Shown: one piece after another, positions 1-5,690 of the stretch
Numbering within the stretch: the stretch's first letter is position 1
Layout of the letters: each line of letters begins with the position of its first letter
Assembly: GCA_946478975.1 (NCBI GenBank)
Contig: CAMLEO010000356.1
Coordinates: 1-6,479 of the forward strand
DNA from: an uncultured Steroidobacter sp.
Lineage (GTDB): Bacteria; Pseudomonadota; Gammaproteobacteria; Steroidobacterales; Steroidobacteraceae
DNA: 6,479 bases
Direction: 5' to 3'
Position numbers and translations under genes: made by a program
The notes under the pieces: generated by a model
Database searches by the model: none
Seen by the model: the letters and a program-made list of their open reading frames with translations, nothing else
Told to the model about the DNA's origin: nothing

Positions 1-1419
1 ATCTTCGATGCCCATCGGGTGCTCGATGAGATCAGTTTTACCTTGCGTCATGGCGAGCGCTGGGCGCTGGTCGGTGCCAACGGCTCCGGCAAGACCATGC
101 TGCTAAAAATGCTTCGCGGCGATGTGTGGCCCACGCCGACCGGGCGCGAGCGACGGCGCTCGGCTTTGAGCAAGGAGCAGATCGCTTATGTGGGGCCGGA
201 GCGACAGGATAAATACATTCGTTACAACTGGAATCTCACGGTCACCCAGGTGGTGACGACCGGTTTGTTCGATGAGGATATTCCGCTGACGCAGCCTACA
301 CATGCTCAGCGGGAGCGGGTGACGAGGGTGTTGCGGAGGTTCGGGTTGTGGGGGTTGAGGCAGCGGCGGATTCTCACGTTGTCATATGGGCAGCGGAGGC
401 TGGCGCTGGTTGCGCGCTTGTTTGCTAGCAATGCGCCGTTGTTGTTGCTGGATGAGGTGTTCAATGGACTCGACGTGCGAGCCAAGGAGAAGCTCACCAA
501 GGCGCTGGAGCGGCCGAGGAGCGGGCACGACTGGGTGCTCACGTCGCACCGGCCGAAGGAGCTGCCCAAGAACGTTACTCACATTGCGAGGATCGAGCAT
601 GGCCGCATCGTCTCGGCCGGGCCGATCGGCGCGGTCGGTGGCGCTGCCACTGTTGTTTCTAAACGCCGCCTCGCGCCCGCCAGCGCGCAAGCGCGCGGCG
701 CAGAGTCCGCCGGCGCGACAGCGCCCGGCGACGGACGGCCGCTGTTCGTCATCCAGAACGCCGACATCTATCGCGACTACCGCCCCGTCATCCGCAAGTT
801 AAATTGGACGCTGGAGCGGGGCCAGAACTGGGCCATCCTCGGCGCGAACGGCTCGGGCAAGAGCTCATTGCTGAATGTGATCTACGGCGATCTGCATCCT
901 GCGCTCGGCAGCACTATCGAACGTGCAGGCTCCCCTCGCGGCACGCACATCGAAGCCTGGAAGAAACGCCTCGGCTGGGTTTCACCGGAACTGCAGGCCG
1001 ATCATTACCTCGCGAAGTCCATCGAAGAAATCGTGATGTCCGGCCGCTACGCCAGCATCGGCCTGAACGACGCGGCCACGCGAGCCGATCGCGAAGCCGC
1101 CGACCGCTGGCTCAACTTCTTCAACATCGAACACCTCCGTACTCGCGGACCCCGACAAGTTTCCTACGGTCAGATGCGCATTGCCTTGTTCGCCCGCGCA
1201 ATGATCAACGATCCCGAATTACTGCTGCTGGACGAACCCTGCACCGGCCTCGACGGCGACGTACGCGCCACGGTGCTCGGCTTCATTCAGCAACTCGCCG
1301 AGCGGGGTACGCAAATCGTCATGGCCGTGCACGATGTCGAGGACATCGTGCCTGCCGTGCGCAAGGTGCTAAAAATCGTTCGCGGCGGGAACGTACAAAC
1401 GTTGGACTGGCCTAAGTAG
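1..1419 (+). CDS. Tandem-domain ABC ATPase, ModF/PhrA-like, 5' end cut by the window edge
   Basis: The frame is open to base 1 and reads IFDAHR before the first possible start (GTG at 19), which is normal ABC strand sequence, so the true start lies outside. Numbering from that GTG (466 residues), domain 1 has Walker A GANGSGKT at 19-26, Q-loop Q63, signature LSYGQ at 121-125, Walker B LLLLDE at 141-146 and H-loop H177. Domain 2 has Walker A at 275-282, Q326, signature VSYGQ at 381-385, Walker B at 401-406 and H438. Both nucleotide sites therefore look catalytically complete. The tryptophan just before each Walker A (ERWALVG, QNWAILG) and the order of elements match the E. coli ModF (PhrA) type, about 490 residues, as I recall it. 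No membrane segment is present, so the protein is cytosolic. ModF relatives have an unsettled role, so molybdate transport should not be assumed. An alanine- and arginine-rich linker spans about residues 205-240. The serine hydrolase follows after 24 bases. Sure of the family, less of the function. Confidence 0.93.
   Translation: MFDAHRVLDEISFTLRHGERWALVGANGSGKTMLLKMLRGDVWPTPTGRERRRSALSKEQIAYVGPERQDKYIRYNWNLTVTQVVTTGLFDEDIPLTQPTHAQRERVTRVLRRFGLWGLRQRRILTLSYGQRRLALVARLFASNAPLLLLDEVFNGLDVRAKEKLTKALERPRSGHDWVLTSHRPKELPKNVTHIARIEHGRIVSAGPIGAVGGAATVVSKRRLAPASAQARGAESAGATAPGDGRPLFVIQNADIYRDYRPVIRKLNWTLERGQNWAILGANGSGKSSLLNVIYGDLHPALGSTIERAGSPRGTHIEAWKKRLGWVSPELQADHYLAKSIEEIVMSGRYASIGLNDAATRADREAADRWLNFFNIEHLRTRGPRQVSYGQMRIALFARAMINDPELLLLDEPCTGLDGDVRATVLGFIQQLAERGTQIVMAVHDVEDIVPAVRKVLKIVRGGNVQTLDWPK
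678..700 (+). repeat. Strong GC hairpin in the interdomain linker of the ABC gene
   Basis: CGCC (678-681), a bulged A (682) and GCGCG (683-687) pair with CGCGC (692-696) and GGCG (697-700), leaving a CAAG tetraloop. That gives nine G-C pairs interrupted by a single bulge. The hairpin falls at about residues 220-228 of the protein, between the two ATPase domains. A transcript hairpin here could slow translation between domains, but that is inference; it may also be a by-product of GCG/CGC codons in an alanine- and arginine-rich linker. Confidence 0.6.
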
Positions 1420-1433
1420 CCGGCCCTCGTTCC

Positions 1434-1437
1434 GGAG
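1434..1437 (+). promoter_or_regulatory. Ribosome binding site of the serine hydrolase
   Basis: GGAG sits 6 bases before the GTG at 1444. It supports that GTG as the start: the reading frame contains no other early start before the signal peptide, and the next in-frame ATG (residue 48) would lose it. The 24-base gap after the ABC stop contains nothing that looks like a promoter, suggesting read-through from the ABC gene. Confidence 0.6.
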
Positions 1438-1443
1438 AACATC

Positions 1444-2481
1444 GTGTTTGAAGCAAAGCTGCGAACCCTGGCATGTGTGCTGCTGGCCGCATCGCTGCCG
1501 GCGACAGCCGAACCGCTCACGCCAGCTCAGCAGATCGCCGCCGAGATTCAGGCGGGCAAGCACGAGGGTTTCGAGTCGTTCATCATGCGCGTCGACAATC
1601 AGGTCGTGGCGCATGCGGTGGTGGGATCATATAAATCGAACCGGCCGCCCGATCTGCGCTCCGCAACCAAATCCATAACGGCCCTGCTCGTCGGCATCGC
1701 CATCGATCAGGGCAAGATCGCTTCGGTGCAGGAGAAAATCAGCAAGCTGCTGCCCTGGCACGAAGCGACGCTGTCCAAAGATCCGAAGAAGGCGCAGATC
1801 ACGATCGAAGATCTGCTCACCATGCGCAGCGGCCTGGACTGCAACGACTGGGATCCGAAGTCGCCGGGCCAGGAAGACAAAATGTATAAAGAGGACGACT
1901 GGGTGGAGAGCTGGGCCGCGCTGCCCATGCGCACCGATCCGGGCAAGGAGTTCTCCTACTGCACCGGCAACGCCGTCGCGCTGGGAGAAATCCTGGCGAC
2001 CGCCACCGGCATGACAGTCGATACATTCGCGATTCAATATCTCTTCCGCCCGCTCGGCTTCGACCGTGCCGAATGGGCCTACTGGGCAAACAAACGCGGC
2101 GTGGACACCGGCGGGCATCTGCGTGTGCTGCCTGATGATCTGATCAAGATCGGTGAGTTGGTGTTAGGTCGCGGCATGTACAAGGGCGTGCGCATCGTCT
2201 CCGAAGCATGGATCGACGCGATGACCCAGGAGCACACCACGATTTTCGGTATGGGCCAGCGGTATGGTTACTTCTGGTGGCTGGATAACACCAAAGATCC
2301 GCAGCTGCCGAAGACGCGCCTGCTGTGGGCGCAGGGCAATGGCGGAACGTTTCTGATCGTGATGCCGGAGCTGAGAAGCACCATCGCGATCACCGGCACG
2401 CGCTTCAATCGCGCCGACGGCCTGGAGCCGATGTTCTGGCTGCGCGACCGGATTCTGCCGGCGATGAAGGCTCCCGAATAA
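1444..2481 (+). CDS. Secreted serine hydrolase, beta-lactamase / penicillin-binding protein fold (class C-like)
   Basis: 345 residues from a GTG start with a good ribosome site. Residues 1-22 form a signal peptide (KLR, a hydrophobic stretch, then ATA before E23), so the enzyme is probably periplasmic. The nucleophile motif SxxK is SATK at 73-76, followed by the helix typical of this family (ITALLVGIAID). LLTMRSGLDCNDWDP at 124-138 is a family landmark. The second motif, normally YxN, is here Y172-C-T, as in a subgroup I recall with FSYCT. The third motif, normally KTG or HxG, is GNGG at 298-301. Substrates of this family range from beta-lactams to peptides and esters and cannot be read from sequence; calling it a resistance enzyme would be unjustified. 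The mature protein has only two cysteines, C133 and C173, one next to the catalytic tyrosine. It probably shares a transcript with the upstream ABC gene and ends 8 bases from the convergent regulator gene. Confidence 0.92.
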   Translation: MFEAKLRTLACVLLAASLPATAEPLTPAQQIAAEIQAGKHEGFESFIMRVDNQVVAHAVVGSYKSNRPPDLRSATKSITALLVGIAIDQGKIASVQEKISKLLPWHEATLSKDPKKAQITIEDLLTMRSGLDCNDWDPKSPGQEDKMYKEDDWVESWAALPMRTDPGKEFSYCTGNAVALGEILATATGMTVDTFAIQYLFRPLGFDRAEWAYWANKRGVDTGGHLRVLPDDLIKIGELVLGRGMYKGVRIVSEAWIDAMTQEHTTIFGMGQRYGYFWWLDNTKDPQLPKTRLLWAQGNGGTFLIVMPELRSTIAITGTRFNRADGLEPMFWLRDRILPAMKAPE

Positions 2482-2489
2482 CGACTCGA

Positions 2490-3119
2490 TCAAACGATCC
2501 GCAGCGTAATCGCCTTCAGCACCGCGCGCGTCCGGTCTCGCGTGCCGAGCTTGTCGAGGATTTCGGAAACATAATTCTTCACCGTGCCCTCGGCGAGAAA
2601 CAGTGCTCGCGCGATTTCCTTGTTCGAGTAGCCGCCTGCCATCAGGCGCAGAATGCTGACCTCTCGTTCACCAAACGTGGCATCCGGCGGCGCGCGGTCG
2701 CGATACGCGAAGCGCTCGCGCACCGGATCGGTCGACACCGGCGATAGCCAGTTTTCGCCGCGAGCGGCACGTTCGATGGCATCGCGCAAGTCCTCGGCGG
2801 AGGCGTCTTTGAGCAGGAATCCTTGCGCGCCGGCTTGCACCGCGCGGAGCAAAAGATCGCTGTCATCGAATGTCGTAAGCAGCACCAAGGGTGTCGTGTC
2901 TCCACGCTCGCGCAGCGCTTCAACCAGTGCCAGGCCGTCCAGTCCGGGCATGCGAACATCCGATACGATCACGTCGATTGCGAGATCGCGTGCCCGCTCC
3001 AGAATGGCTTCGCCCGAAGCAGCTTCGAGCACCACTTCGATGCCGAAATCACGGAGCAGCGCCTTCAACCCTTCGCGCACCAACGCCTGATCGTCCGCAA
3101 GCGCGATTCGTAACGTCAT
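2490..3119 (-). CDS. NarL/LuxR-family response regulator
   Basis: 209 residues. The receiver domain spans about 1-118, with acidic pocket D9/D10, phosphoacceptor D54 (in SDVRMPG), switch threonine T82 and lysine K104 (FLLKDAS). After a linker of about 30 residues, a LuxR/GerE helix-turn-helix occupies about 148-205, with FGEREVSILRLMAGG and the recognition region NKEIARALFLAEGTVKNYVS. The protein should bind DNA as a phosphorylated dimer and control transcription. Its ATG lies inside the kinase stop (ATGA overlap of 4 bases). No good Shine-Dalgarno sequence precedes it, so translation is probably coupled to the kinase. Length and all key residues are normal for the family. Targets are unknown; the operon itself and the divergent membrane gene are the nearest candidates. 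It ends only 8 bases from the hydrolase stop on the other strand. Confidence 0.95.
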   Translation of the reverse strand: MTLRIALADDQALVREGLKALLRDFGIEVVLEAASGEAILERARDLAIDVIVSDVRMPGLDGLALVEALRERGDTTPLVLLTTFDDSDLLLRAVQAGAQGFLLKDASAEDLRDAIERAARGENWLSPVSTDPVRERFAYRDRAPPDATFGEREVSILRLMAGGYSNKEIARALFLAEGTVKNYVSEILDKLGTRDRTRAVLKAITLRIV

Positions 3120-4267
3120 GCGATGCGCTCGCGAGGCAGGTGCGCGCAGATGCGCAGGCCGCCGCGAATCCCGGTTCCGATTTCGAGCTCGCCTCCCAGT
3201 TCGGTGACTCGCTCGCGCATTCCAAGCACGCCGTGCCCCGGTTTGAGCGGTGACTCGACGATGCCATCGTCTTCGACCAGCAGCTGCAACCGATTTCCCT
3301 CACGACGAAGCGTGAGCCACACGTTGCGCGAGCCCGAATGTTTCGCAGAATTCGTGAGTCCTTCCTGGGCCAGTCGCACGAGGGCGGCGGCGCGCTCTGC
3401 GTCTGCGACCCGTGCGTCTTCCGCGACCTCTACGTGCACGCGTGGCGAAGGCAGGTATGCCGCGAGGCGTTCGAAGGCGTGGTGCAAATCGACTCCATCG
3501 TGCTGGCGCAGCTGCGAGACGACCCCGCGAATGTCTGCGAGGAGCTCGTCGGCCAGCGTTCTCACGATTTGAAACTCTCTCTTTGCCGCCAGCCCGGCGT
3601 CCTTTGACAGCACGGCAAGATTGATCTTCAACGCCGTGAGTTTGTGCCCGCTCACGTCATGCAGTTCGCGCGACAGGCGCAGTCGTTCGCTCTCGCGGGC
3701 ACTCTCTGCAAGTAACGACTGCGTTGCCCGCAGATTGGCATTGACCTCCCGCAGTTCAGCGGCCAACGCCTGCGTGCTTTTCATCGAGTAAGCAGCGACC
3801 CCCGCGAACAGTTGGAAGCCCGCATAGATCATCAGCATTCGCAGGCTCGCCGGCGCGTGCCACAGCAACTCGATCACAGCAGCGAGTGCGACGTTCACAG
3901 CCGCCAGCAATGCGATTGCCGGCCGGGTGGGCATTTGCAGAACGGCTACGACTGCAACGATCACGAGCAGCACGGGCGCCATGCCCAGCGGCCCGAGTGC
4001 CAGCAGTGCGAACACAGCCGCGAGCATGACGAGCAATGGCCAATGACCGATCGGGCGGCGAATGACGGGCGCCGGCCTCGCCGACAGAATGAACCCACCC
4101 AGATAAATCAGCAGCAACAGCGCGGCCACAGTGCGTGTGGCGGCGACTCCGCCGGGCAGACTGCCGGCGGCGCGAAATACCTCAATCGATATTGCTGCCC
4201 ACGTTATGTAGGCCGCGACATCGAGCGTGCGCGGAAATCTCCGCCCACTGGCCTGCGCACGGTTCAT
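3116..4267 (-). CDS. Membrane sensor histidine kinase, DesK/NarL class (HisKA_3)
   Basis: 383 residues. Six hydrophobic helices are seen at about 17-34, 44-62, 76-93, 94-111, 116-136 and 142-160, with very short loops, so the signal is probably sensed within the membrane; no PAS, HAMP or large periplasmic domain is present. A charged helix at about 163-200 looks like a coiled-coil linker. The dimerisation and phosphotransfer motif ELHDVSGHKLTAL carries H203. The ATPase domain has the N box QEGLTNSAKHS (N306), G1 box VEDDGIV (D333/D334, G335) and the GHGVLGMRERV loop (344-354). H203 should autophosphorylate and pass phosphate to D54 of the regulator, whose gene overlaps its stop codon. The ATG at 4267 is the first possible start: an in-frame stop lies four codons upstream (4277-4279). 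The Shine-Dalgarno sequence is weak. The signal sensed is unknown. Confidence 0.94.
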   Translation of the reverse strand: MNRAQASGRRFPRTLDVAAYITWAAISIEVFRAAGSLPGGVAATRTVAALLLLIYLGGFILSARPAPVIRRPIGHWPLLVMLAAVFALLALGPLGMAPVLLVIVAVVAVLQMPTRPAIALLAAVNVALAAVIELLWHAPASLRMLMIYAGFQLFAGVAAYSMKSTQALAAELREVNANLRATQSLLAESARESERLRLSRELHDVSGHKLTALKINLAVLSKDAGLAAKREFQIVRTLADELLADIRGVVSQLRQHDGVDLHHAFERLAAYLPSPRVHVEVAEDARVADAERAAALVRLAQEGLTNSAKHSGSRNVWLTLRREGNRLQLLVEDDGIVESPLKPGHGVLGMRERVTELGGELEIGTGIRGGLRICAHLPRERIA

Positions 4268-4415
4268 GCGGATGATTTACCTGACCCATGCTTCACGTAC
4301 AAGGCTTGCTAGCCGAATGTGACTTCCGGCACCCCGACGAGCTGACTATTGGCACCTGCGGGTGAGCCGCTGCGATCCGAACCTGTCAGCACTCATCGAT
4401 GACGTGGGGCAGCTC
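4268..4415. promoter_or_regulatory. Divergent intergenic region between the kinase operon and the membrane-protein gene
   Basis: About 150 bases (94 if the upstream GTG of the plus-strand gene is used) separate two divergent genes, so promoters for both must lie here or very near. I see no convincing -35/-10 pair. On the minus strand TTGTAC, 17 bases, TAAATC matches the consensus poorly and would place the transcript start almost at the ATG. A short inverted repeat, GGCT-tgct-AGCC, lies at 4303-4314 and an imperfect one, GCCG...CGGC, at 4312-4330; either could be an operator for the response regulator, but both are too short to call. The assignment rests on gene orientation. Confidence 0.45.
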
Positions 4416-5078
4416 ATGACGATATACGACGTGATTCGCGAGATGCATGTGATCGCCGGGACGTTCGCGCTGGCTGCCTTCTGGACGGCTGCGACACTGC
4501 GGAAGGGCAGCGGCGGCCATCGCGTCGTCGGGCGCGTATTCATGGTTGCCATGGTCGTGGTCTCGATCACGGCCCTGGTGATTGCATTCGCAGCCTTTGG
4601 CCGAGGTCAGCCGCTCACCGGGATGTTTCTTTTGTACATCGTTCTGATCACCGTGACTGCCTGCTGGCTTGCCTGGCGCGCCGTGCGGGACAAGCGCGAC
4701 GTGAAACGTTATACGGGCTCCGTGTACCACGCGCTGGCCTGGGTCAATGTCGCTGCTGGCATCGTCATGCTGGCGCTGGGAATTGGTTATCGCGATCTCA
4801 TCACTGGCGTGCTTTCGAGCGTTGGTCTGATCGCTGGGGCGGTGATGCTACGTTTCGCACGGCGCGAGCAGGTTCAGCCGCGGTGGTGGCTCGAACGTCA
4901 CTTCGGCTCGATTCTCGGCGCGGGAGTGGCGACGCATGTGGCCTTCCTGAACATCGGACTGACACATCTGCTGCCGCCGGAACTCGGCGCGACGGCACAT
5001 CGCCTATCGTGGTTCGCGCCGTTTGCGATCGCGCTGGTCGCGAGGGCGTGGCTGCGGCGGATGTACGTGCCAGCTTAG
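4416..5078 (+). CDS. Multi-pass membrane protein, DUF2306-like
   Basis: 220 residues from the ATG at 4416. I chose this start because GGGG lies 6 bases upstream and the first helix begins soon after. The frame is also open from a GTG at 4362, which would add 18 polar residues with no good ribosome site. About seven hydrophobic helices are seen, near 8-25, 38-60, 67-88, 104-122, 128-146, 166-185 and 197-213. The K-x-x-GGHRVVGR loop (30-40), the histidine near the start (H11) and WWLERHFGSILGAGVATHVAF (starting at 157) resemble the DUF2306 group of inner-membrane proteins, whose function is unknown to me. Histidines at 11, 35, 105, 162, 174 and 184 lie in or next to helices, so heme or metal binding is possible but unproven. 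The gene is divergent from the kinase and its stop overlaps the barrel gene stop. Sure of the membrane nature, moderately of the family. Confidence 0.85.
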   Translation: MTIYDVIREMHVIAGTFALAAFWTAATLRKGSGGHRVVGRVFMVAMVVVSITALVIAFAAFGRGQPLTGMFLLYIVLITVTACWLAWRAVRDKRDVKRYTGSVYHALAWVNVAAGIVMLALGIGYRDLITGVLSSVGLIAGAVMLRFARREQVQPRWWLERHFGSILGAGVATHVAFLNIGLTHLLPPELGATAHRLSWFAPFAIALVARAWLRRMYVPA

Positions 5079-5638
5079 AACTTGCTGGTGAGCTTCAGCC
5101 CCACGCTGCTTGCATCCGACTTGCCGCCGAACGAGTTCTTGTAATCGAGATTGGTGTAGGTCAAAGCAATCCAGCGCCAACCCACTTCCAGTGTCGGGCC
5201 GGTGGCGTCGTCGAACTTCACATTGGGCCCATAACCGTCGGTGTCGAACTTGATCGAGCTGTGATGCGTGATGCCGCCGCCGATCCACCAGCCGTTATCC
5301 CAGAGATAGTTGCCGACGACCTCCATCACGACGCGGCTGACACTGATATCGGCGTTGCTCGCCTTGGTTGTTACATATTTATAGCCGACGGTGCCGCGCA
5401 CCGAGAACGGCGATTCGGCCGCACGATAGTGACCGCCGAGCGCGAGTGTCACGCCTTGACCGGCCTTGATGTCTTGAGAGCTGCCGTCGGTGAACTTGAG
5501 CGTGGCGAGATCGTCGCCGCCGTATTCCAGGTCGGCCTCGAACGCGAAGCCGAGCCCTTCGTTCTCGGCATGCGCCATACACGACAGGGCCAGCAGGGAG
5601 CACGCGATCGTCGCGCGTGCAGAGAGTTTACGAATCAT
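5075..5638 (-). CDS. Small outer-membrane beta-barrel protein
   Basis: 187 residues from the ATG at 5638, which is preceded by a ribosome site and opens a signal peptide (IRK, a hydrophobic core, AHA before E25). A longer frame reaches 5776, but the extra 46 residues are polar, overlap the upstream gene and would bury the signal peptide. The mature part alternates polar and hydrophobic residues in about eight strands (for example GLGFAFEADLEYG, GVTLALGGHYR, FSVRGTVGYKYV, VVMEVVGNYLW, WWIGGGITHHS, TLEVGWRWIALTYTNLDY) and ends in SSVGLKLTSKF. The terminal phenylalanine is the usual signal for BAM-dependent insertion. GGDDLATLKFTDGSSQDIKAG at about 37-57 is a conserved first hairpin of a proteobacterial barrel family as I remember it. 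Transport or structural role is unknown. A cysteine at 20 (ALSC) makes a poor lipobox, so I prefer ordinary cleavage. It probably shares a transcript with the gene upstream. Confidence 0.88.
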   Translation of the reverse strand: MIRKLSARATIACSLLALSCMAHAENEGLGFAFEADLEYGGDDLATLKFTDGSSQDIKAGQGVTLALGGHYRAAESPFSVRGTVGYKYVTTKASNADISVSRVVMEVVGNYLWDNGWWIGGGITHHSSIKFDTDGYGPNVKFDDATGPTLEVGWRWIALTYTNLDYKNSFGGKSDASSVGLKLTSKF

Positions 5639-5644
5639 CTGAGA

Positions 5645-5649
5645 TTTCC
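5645..5649 (-). promoter_or_regulatory. Ribosome binding site of the beta-barrel gene
   Basis: Read on the minus strand, GGAAA ends 6 bases before the ATG at 5638. It decides the start in favour of the signal-peptide form rather than the longer frame beginning at 5776. Confidence 0.5.
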
Positions 5650-5690
5650 GTAGGTGAGTTTTACTGTCCGTGACGCGTGCCTGGGGACGG

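Noticed and set aside
386..802. Open frame of 138 codons in another plus frame of the ABC gene
   Set aside because: The Arg- and Ser-rich translation is typical of a frame-shifted GC-rich gene, and the ABC motifs are continuous in the main frame, so no frameshift is needed.
1420..1435. CCGG-N8-CCGG that could cover the ribosome site of the hydrolase gene
   Set aside because: A four-pair stem with an 8-base loop is too weak to call an attenuator or riboswitch.
1627..2118. Open frame of 163 codons antisense to the serine hydrolase
   Set aside because: Low-complexity translation with no motif, lying entirely within a well-supported gene on the other strand.
3257..3271. Perfect 6-base inverted repeat GACGAT-gcc-ATCGTC in the kinase gene
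   Set aside because: It is explained by the codons of the conserved DDGIV nucleotide-binding motif and has a triloop of ordinary stability.
4312..4330. Imperfect inverted repeat GCCGaa...ttcCGGC in the divergent intergenic region
   Set aside because: Only four perfectly matched bases per arm, no second copy, and no known NarL-type consensus, so it is not called as an operator.
4883..5653. Open frame of 256 codons on the plus strand across the end of the membrane gene and the whole barrel gene
   Set aside because: It is antisense to a gene with a signal peptide, alternating beta strands and terminal Phe, and overlaps the membrane-protein gene in another frame. Its translation shows no recognisable domain. 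Long antisense frames are expected in GC-rich DNA.
5639..5690. Possible terminator between the uncharacterised gene and the barrel gene
   Set aside because: Only short GTCC...GGAC type pairing with a long loop and no U tract was found, so read-through is the simpler reading.
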